In this document: piece by piece, positions 17,006-26,329 of the stretch
How positions within the stretch are numbered: the stretch's first letter is position 1
How the letters are laid out: each line of letters begins with the position of its first letter
Assembly: GCF_030271515.1 (NCBI RefSeq)
Contig: NZ_JASCXI010000001.1
Span: forward strand, 806,001-870,000
Source: Erythrobacter oryzae
Lineage (GTDB): Bacteria > Pseudomonadota > Alphaproteobacteria > Sphingomonadales > Sphingomonadaceae
Reading direction: 5' to 3'
Length of the DNA stretch: 64,000 nt
Program-made: the position numbers and the translations under genes
Notes under the pieces: model-generated
The model's database searches: none
What the model was told of the DNA's origin: nothing
What the model saw: the letters and a program-made list of their open reading frames with translations, nothing else

Positions 17006-18164
17006 GGGCCTGGGTCTCCAGCAGGGCTTGGGCCTGCATCCTTGCGGATTGGTCCACGGCGAGCACCTCTTCAAGGCTCGCGGGGCGCGGGGCGTCGTTG
17101 CTGCGCATCAGGGTCTCCTCGACCAATGCGGCAATGCGGGTGAACCTGATCTGACCGGCGAGGAAGGCCGCCACGGCCACTTCGTTTGCCGCGTTGAGGA
17201 TCGCGGGCGCCGAGCCCCCTGCCCTGATCGCTTCGCGGGCAAGGCGGGTGGCGGGGAAGCGCTCTTCGTCGGGCGGGAAGAAGGTGAGCTCGCCGATGGC
17301 CGCCAGATCGAGCGGGGCGAGCGGCGTCTCCATCCGCTGCGGCCACGCAAGGCACGAAGCGATCGGCACGCGCATGTCCGAAGGCCCGAGCTGCGCCAGC
17401 GTCGAGCGGTCGCGGAATTCGACCATCGAGTGGATCACGCTCTGCGGATGCACCACGATCCCGAGCTTCTCCAGCCCCACCGGGAAGAGGTGATAGGCCT
17501 CGATGTATTCGAGCCCCTTGTTCATCATCGTCGCCGAATCGACGCTGATCTTGGCGCCCATCGACCAGTTGGGGTGCGCCACCGCCTCGGCCGGGGTGGC
17601 GGCGTCAAGCTGGGCCTGCGACCATGTCCTGAGCGGCCCGCCGCTGGCGGTGAGGGTGATCTTCGCGACGTCCTCGATGCGGTTGCCGGCGAGGCACTGG
17701 AAGATCGCATTGTGCTCGGAGTCCGTCGGCAGCAGCGTCGCGCCGTGTTTGGCCACCGCCTCCATCAGCACCTCGCCCGCCGAGACCAGCGCTTCCTTGT
17801 TGGCGAGCGCAATGGTGCCGCCGCGCTCGACCGCAGCCATCACGGGCGCGAGGCCCGCGCAACCGACGATCGCCGCGACGGTCATGTCCACGGGCCGCTG
17901 CGCCGCCTCGACCAGCGCCTGCCGCCCGCCCGCCGCGGCGATGCCGCTGTTGCCGAGAGCCTCGCGCAATTCGGGCAGACAGCGCTCGTCACCTACCACC
18001 GCGAGCTTCGCGCCGAATTCTACCGCCAGCGCCGCCAGCTCGGCTGCGCTGCAGTGCGCGGTCAGGGCCTCGACCTCCCAGGCATCGGGGTTGCGCCGCA
18101 CCAGATCGAGGGTCGAAGCCCCGATCGATCCGGTCGCGCCGAGGAGGGTCAGCGTGCGCTTCAT
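16998..18164 (-). CDS. dxr: 1-deoxy-D-xylulose 5-phosphate reductoisomerase
   Basis: Second enzyme of the MEP isoprenoid pathway, making 2-C-methyl-D-erythritol 4-phosphate with NADPH. The 388 residues show the nucleotide-binding GATGSIGAST (about 9-18), NKEALVSAG, the metal-site region SEHNAIFQ and NKGLEYIEA. The ATG at 18164 overlaps the cdsA stop (ATGA) and is preferred over a start six codons upstream. It lies between cdsA and rseP, the usual order in alphaproteobacteria. Confidence 0.96.
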   Translation of the reverse strand: MKRTLTLLGATGSIGASTLDLVRRNPDAWEVEALTAHCSAAELAALAVEFGAKLAVVGDERCLPELREALGNSGIAAAGGRQALVEAAQRPVDMTVAAIVGCAGLAPVMAAVERGGTIALANKEALVSAGEVLMEAVAKHGATLLPTDSEHNAIFQCLAGNRIEDVAKITLTASGGPLRTWSQAQLDAATPAEAVAHPNWSMGAKISVDSATMMNKGLEYIEAYHLFPVGLEKLGIVVHPQSVIHSMVEFRDRSTLAQLGPSDMRVPIASCLAWPQRMETPLAPLDLAAIGELTFFPPDEERFPATRLAREAIRAGGSAPAILNAANEVAVAAFLAGQIRFTRIAALVEETLMRSNDAPRPASLEEVLAVDQSARMQAQALLETQALV

Positions 18165-18940
18165 GCCGCGAACATTAACCACACAAGCCTGACCTGCTCG
18201 ATCACGAACAGGGTGAAGAACACCGAAATGAACCCGTCGAGCCGGTCGAACAGCCCGCCGTGCCCCGGGATCAGCGCGCCCGAATCCTTGACGCCCGCGC
18301 GCCGCTTCATCCAGCTTTCGAAGAAATCGCCTGCCTGCGCGAGGATCGCGATGAACAGACCGCCCACCATCGCCATCGCCAACGCGAAGGTCGAGGTGCC
18401 GGGCGCGGCGGCGGGGCCGAAATCGGTGAGCTCCACCGCCACCCCGACCAGCCCCGCCAGCAGCGCGCCGCCGACGAAACCCGCCCAGGTCTTGGCCGGG
18501 CTAATCTTGGGGGCGATCTTCGGGCCGCCGATCGCGCGACCGGCGAAATAGGCGCCGACATCGACCGCGATCACCGGCAGGATGAATCCCACCAGCACCG
18601 CCAGCGGCGCGTAACCGGCCTGCGCCGGATCGAGCGGGAGCACCTGCCGCCCGTTGCGCACCACCATCATCGCATAGGCCGCCCCGCCCACATAGACCAC
18701 GCCGGCAAAGAACCACAGCGTCTCGCCGAGGCCCGAAAGGCCGAAGCGCTCGATCAGCTTGTTCCACTCGTAAATGACGCCGCAGGCAAGCAGCGCCACA
18801 AACACGGTCCAGAACCACCCGCCCAGCCACAGCGCGCCGCCTGCCAGCACCAGCATGACGATTGCGCTCGCAAGGCGCACCGGCAGATCGGACACGCCCG
18901 CCTTGGGGTCCCTTACCCGTGCTGCCTCACCGTCCACCAT
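18161..18940 (-). CDS. cdsA: Phosphatidate cytidylyltransferase CdsA
   Basis: Inner membrane enzyme forming CDP-diacylglycerol from phosphatidate and CTP, the branch point for phosphatidylethanolamine (see pssA and psd in this window) and acidic phospholipids. The 259 residues are polytopic, with the PAKTWAGFVGG stretch and the C-terminal signature VKDSGALIPGHGG...DRLD. The ATG at 18940 has GGAGG at a good distance and overlaps the uppS end by 14 bases; an upstream ATG at 18967 is less likely. Confidence 0.93.
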   Translation of the reverse strand: MVDGEAARVRDPKAGVSDLPVRLASAIVMLVLAGGALWLGGWFWTVFVALLACGVIYEWNKLIERFGLSGLGETLWFFAGVVYVGGAAYAMMVVRNGRQVLPLDPAQAGYAPLAVLVGFILPVIAVDVGAYFAGRAIGGPKIAPKISPAKTWAGFVGGALLAGLVGVAVELTDFGPAAAPGTSTFALAMAMVGGLFIAILAQAGDFFESWMKRRAGVKDSGALIPGHGGLFDRLDGFISVFFTLFVIEQVRLVWLMFAA

Positions 18941-19616
18941 AGCGCCGCTCCCTCCGCGCAAAGTCATTGAGCGCCTGCGTCAGGTGCGCAGGCTCGAAAT
19001 CGGGCCACAGCGTATCGACGAACAGCATCTCCGCATAGGCCGCCTGCCACAGCAGGAAATTCGACAGGCGGATTTCGCCGCTGGTGCGGATCAGCAGGTC
19101 GAGCGGCGGCAGGTCGTGGGTGTCGAGCTGCGCGGCGATCGTCTCGATCGTCACCTCGCCGCTAGCGGCCGCCTTGGCCGCCGCGCGCGCGATCTCGTGC
19201 TGCCCGCCGTAATTGAGCGCCACCGCCAGCGTCTGCCTGCCGTTCGCGGTCTGCGCGAGGGCATCTTCCAGCATCGCGACGATATCGGGCGCAAGGCTCT
19301 GCCAGTCGCCGATGATCTTGAGCTTCACATTATTGGCGACGAATTCGGGCAGGTCCGATTTGATGAACCTGCGCATCAGGTTCATGAGATCGTCGACCTC
19401 GTCTTCGGAGCGCTTCCAGTTCTCGGAGGAGAAGGCATAGAGCGTCAGGCACTCGAGCCCCGTGCCCTCGAGCGAGCGCACCAGCCGCCGCACCGCCTCG
19501 ACCCCGCGCTGGTGGCCGACCGCGCGCGGCAGACCCCGCTTCTTGGCCCAGCGGCCATTGCCATCCATGATGATGGCGACATGTCTGGCGCGCGATTGGT
19601 CCAAGGCACTCCCCAT
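18927..19616 (-). CDS. uppS: Undecaprenyl diphosphate synthase UppS
   Basis: Cis-prenyltransferase that elongates farnesyl diphosphate to C55 undecaprenyl diphosphate, the lipid carrier for peptidoglycan. The 229 residues show the N-terminal IIMDGNGRWAKKRG with catalytic D18 and the C-terminal LLIRTSGEIRLSNFLLWQ signature. It lies 13 bases after frr and overlaps cdsA. Length and motifs fit the family fully. Confidence 0.96.
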   Translation of the reverse strand: MGSALDQSRARHVAIIMDGNGRWAKKRGLPRAVGHQRGVEAVRRLVRSLEGTGLECLTLYAFSSENWKRSEDEVDDLMNLMRRFIKSDLPEFVANNVKLKIIGDWQSLAPDIVAMLEDALAQTANGRQTLAVALNYGGQHEIARAAAKAAASGEVTIETIAAQLDTHDLPPLDLLIRTSGEIRLSNFLLWQAAYAEMLFVDTLWPDFEPAHLTQALNDFARRERRYGGR

Positions 19617-19629
19617 AACCCGAAACGCC

Positions 19630-20187
19630 TTACTGCGTCAGGATTTCCTGTTCCTTCTTCGCGGCCGCCTCGTCGGTCTCCTTGACGTATTGGTCGGTCA
19701 GCTTCTGGACCTGATCCTCGGCGCGCTTGCGCTCGTCCTCGGAGATTTCCTTCTTCTTCTCGTCGGTCTTGAGGCTTTCCATCGCATCGCGGCGCACGTT
19801 GCGGATCGCGATCTTGGCCTTCTCGGCATATTGGCCCGCGAGCTTGGCGAGCTCCTTGCGGCGCTCCTGCGTCAGATCGGGGATCGGCAGGCGCAGGGTC
19901 TGACCGTCGATGATCGGATTGAGGCCGAGGTTGGCATAGGCGATCGCTTTCTCCACCGCGTGGAGGTTCGACTTGTCCCACACCTGCACGCTCAGCATCC
20001 GCGGCTCGGGCGCCGAGACGGTGGCGACCTGCTGGAGCGGCATCATCGAGCCGTAGACCTCGACCTGCACCGGATCGAGCAGCGTGGTGTTGGCGCGGCC
20101 TGTGCGCAGGCCCTGAAGATCGCTCTTCAAGGATTCCACCGCGCCCTTCATCCGGCGCTCGACATCGGCCTTGTCAAATTGCGGCAT
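19630..20187 (-). CDS. frr: Ribosome recycling factor
   Basis: Splits post-termination ribosomes together with EF-G. The 185 residues form the three-helix bundle plus beta domain typical of [25 protein letters not shown] at the N-terminus (helix 1) and the VRNVRR-like stretch [12 protein letters not shown]. It follows pyrH by 18 bases, the widely conserved pyrH-frr pair. Confidence 0.96.
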   Translation of the reverse strand: MPQFDKADVERRMKGAVESLKSDLQGLRTGRANTTLLDPVQVEVYGSMMPLQQVATVSAPEPRMLSVQVWDKSNLHAVEKAIAYANLGLNPIIDGQTLRLPIPDLTQERRKELAKLAGQYAEKAKIAIRNVRRDAMESLKTDEKKKEISEDERKRAEDQVQKLTDQYVKETDEAAAKKEQEILTQ

Positions 20188-20205
20188 GGCTGGGTTCCTC
20201 TGGTT

Positions 20206-20925
20206 CTACTTGTCTTGAACAATGGTCTGGACACCCTCACCCGCGAGCACGCGGGCAAGGTTGCCCTTCTCGCGGATCGAGAAGACCACGATCGGAATCT
20301 TGTTGTCGCGGCACAGGGCCACGGCGGAGGCGTCCATCACCTTGAGATTGTCTGCAAGGACGCGGTCGTAAGTGACGGTTTCGAAACGCACGGCATCGGG
20401 GTTGTGCTTGGGATCGCTGTCATAGACCCCGTCGACGCTGGTGCCCTTCAAGAGCGCGTCGCACTTCATTTCCGCAGCCCGCAGCGCCGCGCCGCTGTCG
20501 GTGGTGAAATAGGGCGCGCCCACGCCCGCGGCGAAGATCACCACCCGGCCCTTTTCCAGATGGCGCTCGGCCCGGCGGCGGATCACCGGCTCGCACACCT
20601 TGTCCATCTCGATCGCCGACTGCACGCGGGTCTGGACGCCGAGCTGCTCCAGCGCGTTCTGCATCGCGAGCGCGTTCATCACGGTCGCGAGCATCCCCAT
20701 GTAATCGGCCTGCGCCCGGTCCATGCCCTTGGCCGCGCCCGCCATCCCGCGGAAGATATTGCCCCCACCGATCACGAGGCAGACCTCGAGCCCGGTTTCC
20801 TTGGCCGCCTTCACTTCTTTCGCCAGCTCGGCAACGAATTCGGGGTCGATCCCGAACTGCTGGTTGCCCATCAAGACCTCGCCCGAAAGCTTGAGGAGGA
20901 CGCGCTTGATGGTGGGCAGGCTCAT
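20206..20925 (-). CDS. pyrH: UMP kinase PyrH
   Basis: Amino acid kinase-fold enzyme phosphorylating UMP to UDP. The 239 residues have the N-terminal RVLLKLSGE, the glycine-rich [10 protein letters not shown], and [12 protein letters not shown] for the nucleotide site. First gene of the minus-strand block that continues through frr, uppS, cdsA, dxr, rseP, bamA, skp and fabZ. Its upstream region is shared with a divergent metallophosphoesterase gene. Confidence 0.96.
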   Translation of the reverse strand: MSLPTIKRVLLKLSGEVLMGNQQFGIDPEFVAELAKEVKAAKETGLEVCLVIGGGNIFRGMAGAAKGMDRAQADYMGMLATVMNALAMQNALEQLGVQTRVQSAIEMDKVCEPVIRRRAERHLEKGRVVIFAAGVGAPYFTTDSGAALRAAEMKCDALLKGTSVDGVYDSDPKHNPDAVRFETVTYDRVLADNLKVMDASAVALCRDNKIPIVVFSIREKGNLARVLAGEGVQTIVQDK

Positions 20926-21011
20926 GAGACAGGCAGACTTTCTGGCGGGAGTTGGCTAGCGCAGGGCCTTTATCGGGGTGTCACCGTGCTGCCAAGAGGA
21001 TAGCGGGGATA

Positions 21012-21854
21012 ATGGCCAAGACAATGATGCGCAGGGTCGCGGCGGTGGCGCTGGTCCTCGCCGTGCTGGTCGGGGCCAAGGCGTGGCACGACACGATGCG
21101 CGCGCCGGTGATGGAGCGGCTGGTGGTGGAGAGCCCCGCCCTCCCCGCCGGATCGCCGCCCGTGACGATCGCGCTGCTCTCCGACATCCACGTCGCCGGG
21201 CCGGACATGCCGCCCGAACGGCTCGCGCGGATCGTGGCACAGGTGAACGGGTTGAAGCCCGATCTGATCGCCATCGCGGGCGATCTGGTCAGCGAGAAGC
21301 GCACCGCCTCGCGCATCTACACCGCAGCCGAAGTGATCGCTCCGCTGGGCAAGCTCGACGCGCCGCTCGGGGTGGTGCTGGTGCCGGGCAATCACGACCA
21401 CTGGTTCGGATGGGAAAAGCTCGCCACCGAGATCGCGCGCTACCCGCAGATAAGGGTGCTGCGCAACGAAGCGCTGACGGCCGGACCGCTGGTGATCGGC
21501 GGGATGGACGACGACTTCACCGGCCGCGCCGATCTGCCCGCGACGATGGCGGCGATGGCGGGCCGCTCGGGCGTGCCGGTGGTGCTCACGCATTCACCCG
21601 ACATCTTCCCGAACGTGCCGGTGCAAGTACCGCTGGTACTCGCCGGGCACACCCATTGCGGCCAGATCGCCTGGCCCTGGGGCGGCGCGCCCGCGACGAT
21701 GTCGGACTATGGCGACCGCTACGCCTGCGGGGTGGTGCGCCAGAACGGCAAGGTGCTGGTCACCAGCGCGGGCCTCGGCACCAGCCTGCTTCCGCTGCGG
21801 CTGTTCACGCATCCCGAGGTGTGGCTGATCGAAATACGCCCGCCGCAACGCTGA
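21012..21854 (+). CDS. Calcineurin-like metallophosphoesterase, YkuE/LpxG type
   Basis: Membrane-anchored phosphoesterase with a dinuclear metal site. After an N-terminal helix (about 6-25) the 280-residue protein shows all blocks: LLSDIHVAG, AGDLVSEK, PGNHDHW, HSPD and GHTHCGQ. This pattern with GNHDHW is seen in the YkuE/LpxG group, some members of which cleave UDP-2,3-diacylglucosamine in lipid A synthesis; that role here is only a possibility. I preferred the ATG at 21012, with GGGGAT before it, to an earlier in-frame start. Transcribed away from pyrH. Confidence 0.82.
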   Translation: MAKTMMRRVAAVALVLAVLVGAKAWHDTMRAPVMERLVVESPALPAGSPPVTIALLSDIHVAGPDMPPERLARIVAQVNGLKPDLIAIAGDLVSEKRTASRIYTAAEVIAPLGKLDAPLGVVLVPGNHDHWFGWEKLATEIARYPQIRVLRNEALTAGPLVIGGMDDDFTGRADLPATMAAMAGRSGVPVVLTHSPDIFPNVPVQVPLVLAGHTHCGQIAWPWGGAPATMSDYGDRYACGVVRQNGKVLVTSAGLGTSLLPLRLFTHPEVWLIEIRPPQR

Positions 21855-21869
21855 GGCTGCGCGCCGGTA

Positions 21870-22199
21870 CTAGCCCTTGAGGATCGCCTTGATACGCTGC
21901 TCATGCGGACGCAACTCGGCGAAATAGGCGTTGGTCTCAGCCTGCGTCAGATCGCCCTCGTCGCGTGAAGTGCGGATTGCCTCCCAGCGGTCGAAAATCT
22001 CACCACCCGCCTCGAGGGCGCTGGCGAAATCGTGATCGCCTGCTGCGCGAAGATTGCGCACGCAGATCTTCCATCGCTGCTCGAAGCCGTGCTCGGACAG
22101 GAACCAGTCGAGCCCCTTGTATGACAGGACGCGCCGTGCATCCTCGGCCGACACGCCCTTGATCCAGCTTTCGTCAATCATCCCGTGCGATTCCCGCAT
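21870..22199 (-). CDS. Hypothetical protein, 109 residues
   Basis: I do not recognise this gene. It encodes a soluble, mostly helical protein with charged and aromatic residues (SYKGLDWFLSEHGF, FDRWEAIRTSRDEGD) and no signal peptide, helix or metal motif. A second possible start lies six codons in, at MIDESW (22181); neither start has a strong ribosome-binding site. It converges on the metallophosphoesterase gene with 15 bases between and is followed upstream by the tsf terminator. Codon use is like its neighbours. Confidence 0.6.
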   Translation of the reverse strand: MRESHGMIDESWIKGVSAEDARRVLSYKGLDWFLSEHGFEQRWKICVRNLRAAGDHDFASALEAGGEIFDRWEAIRTSRDEGDLTQAETNAYFAELRPHEQRIKAILKG

Positions 22200-22239
22200 T
22201 GTGCCGCGCGAGCTTAAGTTCGATTGGCAACCAACGGGT

Positions 22240-22283
22240 AAACAAACAAAAACGGCCGCCGCAGCGCTTTGCTGCGACGGCCG
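22240..22283 (-). terminator. Rho-independent terminator after tsf
   Basis: On the minus strand a strong stem (CGGCCG and CGCAGC arms with one mismatch between them, five-base loop) is followed by a T-rich run corresponding to the A-rich 22240-22252. It lies 26 bases past the tsf stop. Confidence 0.8.
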
Positions 22284-22309
22284 CTTTCAATGCGATGGGA
22301 GAAGAAGGA

Positions 22310-23236
22310 TCAGCCCTTCAGCGTCGCCGCCACTTCCGCGGCGAAGTCGACTTCTTCCTTCTCGATGCCTTCGCCGAGCTGGAAGCGCACGTAGTCGACC
22401 AGCTTGATCGACTTGCCCGCGTCCTTGGCGGCCTTGGCGATGTACTCTTCGACCGTGGCCTTGCCGTCCTTGACGAAGATCTGGCTGAGCAGCGCGTTTT
22501 CCTTGGCGAACTTCTTCACCGCGCCGTCGACCATCTTGGCCTGCACGTCTTCGGGCTTGCCGCTTTCGGCAGCCTTTTCGGCAGCGATCTTGCGCTCGCG
22601 CTCGATCACTTCGGCGTCGAGGCCGTCAGCGTCCAGCGCCTGCGGGAACATCGCGGCGGCGTGCTGGGCGATGTCCTTGCCCAGCGCGTTCAGCGTGTCG
22701 GCATCGGCGTCCGATTCGAGCGCGACCAGCACGCCGATCTTGCCGAGGCCTTCGGCAGCAGCGTTGTGGATGTAGGGCACAACCGCGCCCTGCGTCACGG
22801 CGACCTGCTTGATGCGGCGGATCTGCTGGTTTTCGCCGATGGTGGCGACGTTTTCGGTCAGCTTGTCGCCAACGGTGCCGCCGCCCGGATAGGCCGCCGC
22901 CTTGAGCGCTTCGACATCGCTGGTGCCGGTTTCGAGCGCGACCTGGGTGGCATTGCGCACGAAGCTCTGGAACTGGTCGTTCTTGGCGACGAAGTCGGTT
23001 TCCGAGTTGATCTCGACCGCAACGCCCTTGGTGCCCTGCACCAGCACGCCGACGAGGCCTTCGGCCGCGGTGCGGCTCGACTTCTTCTGGGCGGTGGCGA
23101 GGCCCTTGGCGCGCAGCGCGTCAACCGCGGCTTCGATGTCGCCGCCCGCTTCGGTCAGCGCCTTCTTGGCGTCCATCATGCCAGCGCCGGTGCGCTCGCG
23201 CAGCTTCTTCACGTCGGCGACGGAAATATCGGCCAT
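22310..23236 (-). CDS. tsf: Elongation factor Ts
   Basis: Guanine nucleotide exchange factor for EF-Tu. The 308 residues start with the UBA-like domain ([19 protein letters not shown], about 9-27) followed by the core with [10 protein letters not shown] and two dimerisation subdomains. Length is normal for alphaproteobacteria. It is downstream of rpsB, with a hairpin between them, and ends at a terminator. Confidence 0.97.
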   Translation of the reverse strand: MADISVADVKKLRERTGAGMMDAKKALTEAGGDIEAAVDALRAKGLATAQKKSSRTAAEGLVGVLVQGTKGVAVEINSETDFVAKNDQFQSFVRNATQVALETGTSDVEALKAAAYPGGGTVGDKLTENVATIGENQQIRRIKQVAVTQGAVVPYIHNAAAEGLGKIGVLVALESDADADTLNALGKDIAQHAAAMFPQALDADGLDAEVIERERKIAAEKAAESGKPEDVQAKMVDGAVKKFAKENALLSQIFVKDGKATVEEYIAKAAKDAGKSIKLVDYVRFQLGEGIEKEEVDFAAEVAATLKG

Positions 23237-23264
23237 GGAGAAATTCCTTTTCGTGTGTGTGTGG

Positions 23265-23308
23265 GCGCCCGGCCCTGCTCTCTCCGAACGGAGGGCAATG
23301 CCGGGCGC
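23265..23308 (-). promoter_or_regulatory. rpsB-tsf intergenic hairpin
   Basis: A nine-pair perfect stem GCGCCCGGC/GCCGGGCGC encloses a smaller CTCC/GGAG hairpin. It lies in the 124-base gap between rpsB and tsf and lacks a T run, so it may be an mRNA processing or stability element, or a partial terminator adjusting the S2:EF-Ts ratio. A (GT)n tract follows at 23252-23264. Confidence 0.55.
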
Positions 23309-23360
23309 GCTAGAGGGGGATTGTGACGGGCGATTGACGGATCAATCGCTCGCGGAAAAA

Positions 23361-24143
23361 TCAGGCTTCGGTTTCTTCCGCGGCCGGTTCTTCGACCACG
23401 ACGTCTTCGGCCGGGGGCTCGGCCATCGCGCCGAAATCGCTCGACACGTCGGCCTGGAACTTGCCCTTGCCCGCCAGCGCGGCTTCGCCGATCGCCTGGC
23501 AGTAGAGGCGCACGGCGCGGCTCGCGTCGTCATTGCCCGGAACCGGGAAGGCGATGCCGTTGGGGTCAACGTTGGTGTCGAGGATCGCGATCACCGGGAT
23601 GCCGAGCACGCCCGCTTCCTTGATCGCGAGGTCTTCCTTGTTGGCGTCGATCACGAACATCACGTCCGGGATGCCGCCCATGTCGCGGATGCCGCCGAGC
23701 GACAGCTCGAGCTTCTCGCGCTCACGGGTGAGCTGGAGGACTTCCTTCTTGGTGAAGCCCGAGGTGTCGCCCGAGAGCATCTCTTCGAGCGACTTCAGAC
23801 GGCGGATCGAACCCGAGATGGTCTTCCAGTTGGTGAGCATGCCGCCCAGCCAGCGGTGGTTGACGAAGTGCTGGCCCGACATGCGCGCGGCTTCCGCGAT
23901 CGGCTCCTGCGCCTGACGCTTGGTGCCAACGAACAGCACCTTGCCGCCCGAACGCACGGTCGATTCGACGAAGTCGAGCGCACGCGCGAAGAGCGGCACG
24001 GTCTGCGACAGGTCGATGATGTGAACACCGTTGCGCGCGCCGAAGATGTACGGCTTCATGCGCGGGTTCCAGCGGTGGGTCTGGTGGCCGAAGTGGGCGC
24101 CGGCCTCGATCAATTGCTGCATGGTGACGACAGGTGCCGCCAT
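23361..24143 (-). CDS. rpsB: Small ribosomal subunit protein uS2
   Basis: 30S ribosomal protein. The 260 residues show the N-terminal [20 protein letters not shown], the HIIDLSQT stretch and [12 protein letters not shown]. The last 35 residues are an acidic Glu/Ala tail common in alphaproteobacterial S2. The ATG at 24143 has GGAAAGGAA before it and is preferred to one 21 codons upstream. The 293 bases upstream to the next gene hold the leader and promoter, but no clear elements could be assigned there. Confidence 0.97.
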   Translation of the reverse strand: MAAPVVTMQQLIEAGAHFGHQTHRWNPRMKPYIFGARNGVHIIDLSQTVPLFARALDFVESTVRSGGKVLFVGTKRQAQEPIAEAARMSGQHFVNHRWLGGMLTNWKTISGSIRRLKSLEEMLSGDTSGFTKKEVLQLTREREKLELSLGGIRDMGGIPDVMFVIDANKEDLAIKEAGVLGIPVIAILDTNVDPNGIAFPVPGNDDASRAVRLYCQAIGEAALAGKGKFQADVSSDFGAMAEPPAEDVVVEEPAAEETEA

Positions 24144-24436
24144 AGGTAATTCCTTTCCGGTTGTTCCTCTGGAAGGCTGGAACCGCGTGTACGGAGCGTC
24201 CCGCAAACGGCACCGGTATGTGTGCCTTCCATGTGAATTCGCCTCGATAATGGCCGAATGCCCTCATCGAAGCGAGCGGGCCCTTAGCCGTGTGGCCTCG
24301 CGAAATCCAGTCCCGAATGCCCCTCTACGGAAAAAACCTCACCGTATCGGTCACGATTGCGCTTGACTCAGGGGAACAGTTGGAGAACAAAGCGACAGAA
24401 CAAACGTGGAACCTTCGGACATAAGGGCAAACCCAT

Positions 24437-24694
24437 ATGCTGTCTCTCGCCATCACCGCCCTCTTCACCCTCACCGGCCTGATCGCCGTCGCGACCGTCG
24501 CGCACTGCCTGGTCGAAGCGCGCAAGGCCTATGTGCGGCTGATGCGCGAAGGCGAGATCATGCGGGCGGGTTTCGCGTTGCAGGCGGCGGCGGTGGAGAT
24601 GGCCCTGCGACCCGCCCCGCGCCGTGCGGTGGCTATGCGGCGGATGGGTCTGCCGGCTGGTCTGCCGCATCCGCGGCCTGCTTTCGCCGCCTGA
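24437..24694 (+). CDS. Small membrane protein, 85 residues
   Basis: Unrecognised small protein: an N-terminal hydrophobic helix (about 3-25), an amphipathic basic region (EARKAYVRLMREGE), and an Arg/Pro-rich tail. AAGGG stands a few bases before the ATG. Its last 62 bases overlap the convergent 3' end of pssA, so the two frames share DNA. Likely a real gene because of the start context and helix, but it could be a chance frame. Confidence 0.5.
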   Translation: MLSLAITALFTLTGLIAVATVAHCLVEARKAYVRLMREGEIMRAGFALQAAAVEMALRPAPRRAVAMRRMGLPAGLPHPRPAFAA

Positions 24695-25529
24695 TCCGGG
24701 CATATTTGACGAGGCCGTAAGGCATCAGCGCGAGATAGACGATGCTGATCGCCGCCAGCGTCCACCACGGCTCGAGCAGCAGCGCGGCAAAGGCGAGGCC
24801 GGTGAAGGCGATCAGCGGCAGGCGGATCGACCGGCGCGGGCGCAGCGACGCCCAACTCAGCGTCGGCAGGTTGGAAATCATCAACCCCGCGATCAGCGTC
24901 AGCCAGGCGGCCATCAGGACCGGCTCGCGAAACCCCGCATAGCCCGTCTCGAACCACAGGTAGATCGGTGTGAAGGCAAGTCCTGCCCCGACCGGCGCGG
25001 GCACGCCGGTGAGGAAGCCGGCCGACTTGTGCGGCTGGTCATCAACATCGATCCGAGCATTGAACCGCGCAAGCCGCAGGGCGCAGCAGATCGCAAAGGC
25101 AAGCGCGGCGAACCAGCCGAAGCGCTCCCAGCTCTGGAGCGACCACAGGAACAGGATCAGCGCGGGCGCGACCCCGAAGGACAGCGAGTCCGCAAGCGAA
25201 TCGAGCTCGGCACCGAAGCGCGACTGGGCGTTGAGCAGCCGCGCGATGCGCCCGTCGATCCCGTCGAGCACGCCCGCCAGCACCACGAGGCCGATGGCGA
25301 AGGCCCACTGCCCGTCGATCGCGAAGCGGATGCCGGTGAGCCCCGAACACAGCGCCGCCGCGGTGATCGCGTTGGGCAGCATGGCTCGCAGCGTGAGCCC
25401 CCCCGCGCCCGGTTCGCGCAGCGGGCGCACATCATCCTCGTCCTCGGCTGCCTTGGGGCCGAGCCGCGCGGCAAGGAACCGCGCGCCCGGCAGCTTGCGG
25501 GCGCCTCGCTTATTGGGAGGGCGGCTCAT
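24633..25529 (-). CDS. pssA: CDP-diacylglycerol-serine O-phosphatidyltransferase
   Basis: Inner membrane enzyme making phosphatidylserine from CDP-diacylglycerol and serine. The 298 residues have a basic N-terminal stretch of about 45 residues, then around eight helices with the CDP-alcohol phosphotransferase motif [10 protein letters not shown]...[13 protein letters not shown]. The start overlaps the psd stop by four bases, so psd and pssA are translationally coupled. The C-terminal end overlaps a small convergent gene. Confidence 0.94.
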   Translation of the reverse strand: MSRPPNKRGARKLPGARFLAARLGPKAAEDEDDVRPLREPGAGGLTLRAMLPNAITAAALCSGLTGIRFAIDGQWAFAIGLVVLAGVLDGIDGRIARLLNAQSRFGAELDSLADSLSFGVAPALILFLWSLQSWERFGWFAALAFAICCALRLARFNARIDVDDQPHKSAGFLTGVPAPVGAGLAFTPIYLWFETGYAGFREPVLMAAWLTLIAGLMISNLPTLSWASLRPRRSIRLPLIAFTGLAFAALLLEPWWTLAAISIVYLALMPYGLVKYARIRRRKQAADAADQPADPSAA

Positions 25530-26278
25530 TGCGATATGCCTTCGATAAGGCCGCGCTGGCCGATTTCCGCCAGCACCGTCTCGCCCGCAATCACGCTCTG
25601 GCCGATCATCACCCTGGGGTCGGTCCCGGCCGGAAGGTAGACATCGACCCGGCTGCCGAAGCGGATCAGCCCCACCCGCTGCCCCTTGGCGAGAATGTCA
25701 CCCGGCTTGACGAAAGGCTCGATCCAGCGCGCCAGCTGACCGGCGATCTGGGTGAAGCCGACGCGCAGACCGTCACTGCGCTCGACCAGAATATGCTGGC
25801 GCTCGTTAACCTCGCCGGCATTGTCGAGCTCGGCACTGATGAAGCGTCCGGGAATATAGACCACGCGCCGCACCGTCCCGCCTACAGGCGTGCGGTTGAT
25901 GTAGACATCGAAGGGGCCCATCAGGATCGATATCCGGGTGACGATCCCCGCCGACAGGCCGGGCACGCCCGAACCGTCATCGATCTGAAGTTCGAGCGGC
26001 GGTTCGACCTCGGCAATCTGTGCGACGATTCCGTCGGCGGGGGCGATGATCACGGCATCGCTCTGCGGCACGACCCGCTCGGGATCGCGGAAGCAGGCGA
26101 ACAGGCCCGCCGACAGCATCAACAGCGGCCAGCCGATGATCTCCCAGTCGAGCAAGAGCAGGAAAAACAGGCTCGCGGCAAGTGCGATCAGCCCGAACCT
26201 GCGCCCTTCGGGATGGATCGAAGGCCAGTCCCGGCCCGCCTCGCCGCGGCCCTTGTTGTCGAGGATTTCGCCTGCCAT
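25526..26278 (-). CDS. psd: Phosphatidylserine decarboxylase proenzyme
   Basis: Pyruvoyl-dependent decarboxylase turning phosphatidylserine into phosphatidylethanolamine. The 250-residue proenzyme has two hydrophobic segments near the N-terminus (about 28-62), [16 protein letters not shown] and the autocleavage site RFGSRVDVY, where chain break between G208 and S209 would give the pyruvoyl group. Size matches the short bacterial PSD-A group. It sits directly before pssA. Confidence 0.95.
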   Translation of the reverse strand: MAGEILDNKGRGEAGRDWPSIHPEGRRFGLIALAASLFFLLLLDWEIIGWPLLMLSAGLFACFRDPERVVPQSDAVIIAPADGIVAQIAEVEPPLELQIDDGSGVPGLSAGIVTRISILMGPFDVYINRTPVGGTVRRVVYIPGRFISAELDNAGEVNERQHILVERSDGLRVGFTQIAGQLARWIEPFVKPGDILAKGQRVGLIRFGSRVDVYLPAGTDPRVMIGQSVIAGETVLAEIGQRGLIEGISQ

Positions 26279-26329
26279 GGCTCACGCTTCTAGGGAGAGC
26301 TTGCGCCCCCCGCAAGGAAGGTCTCCCCC

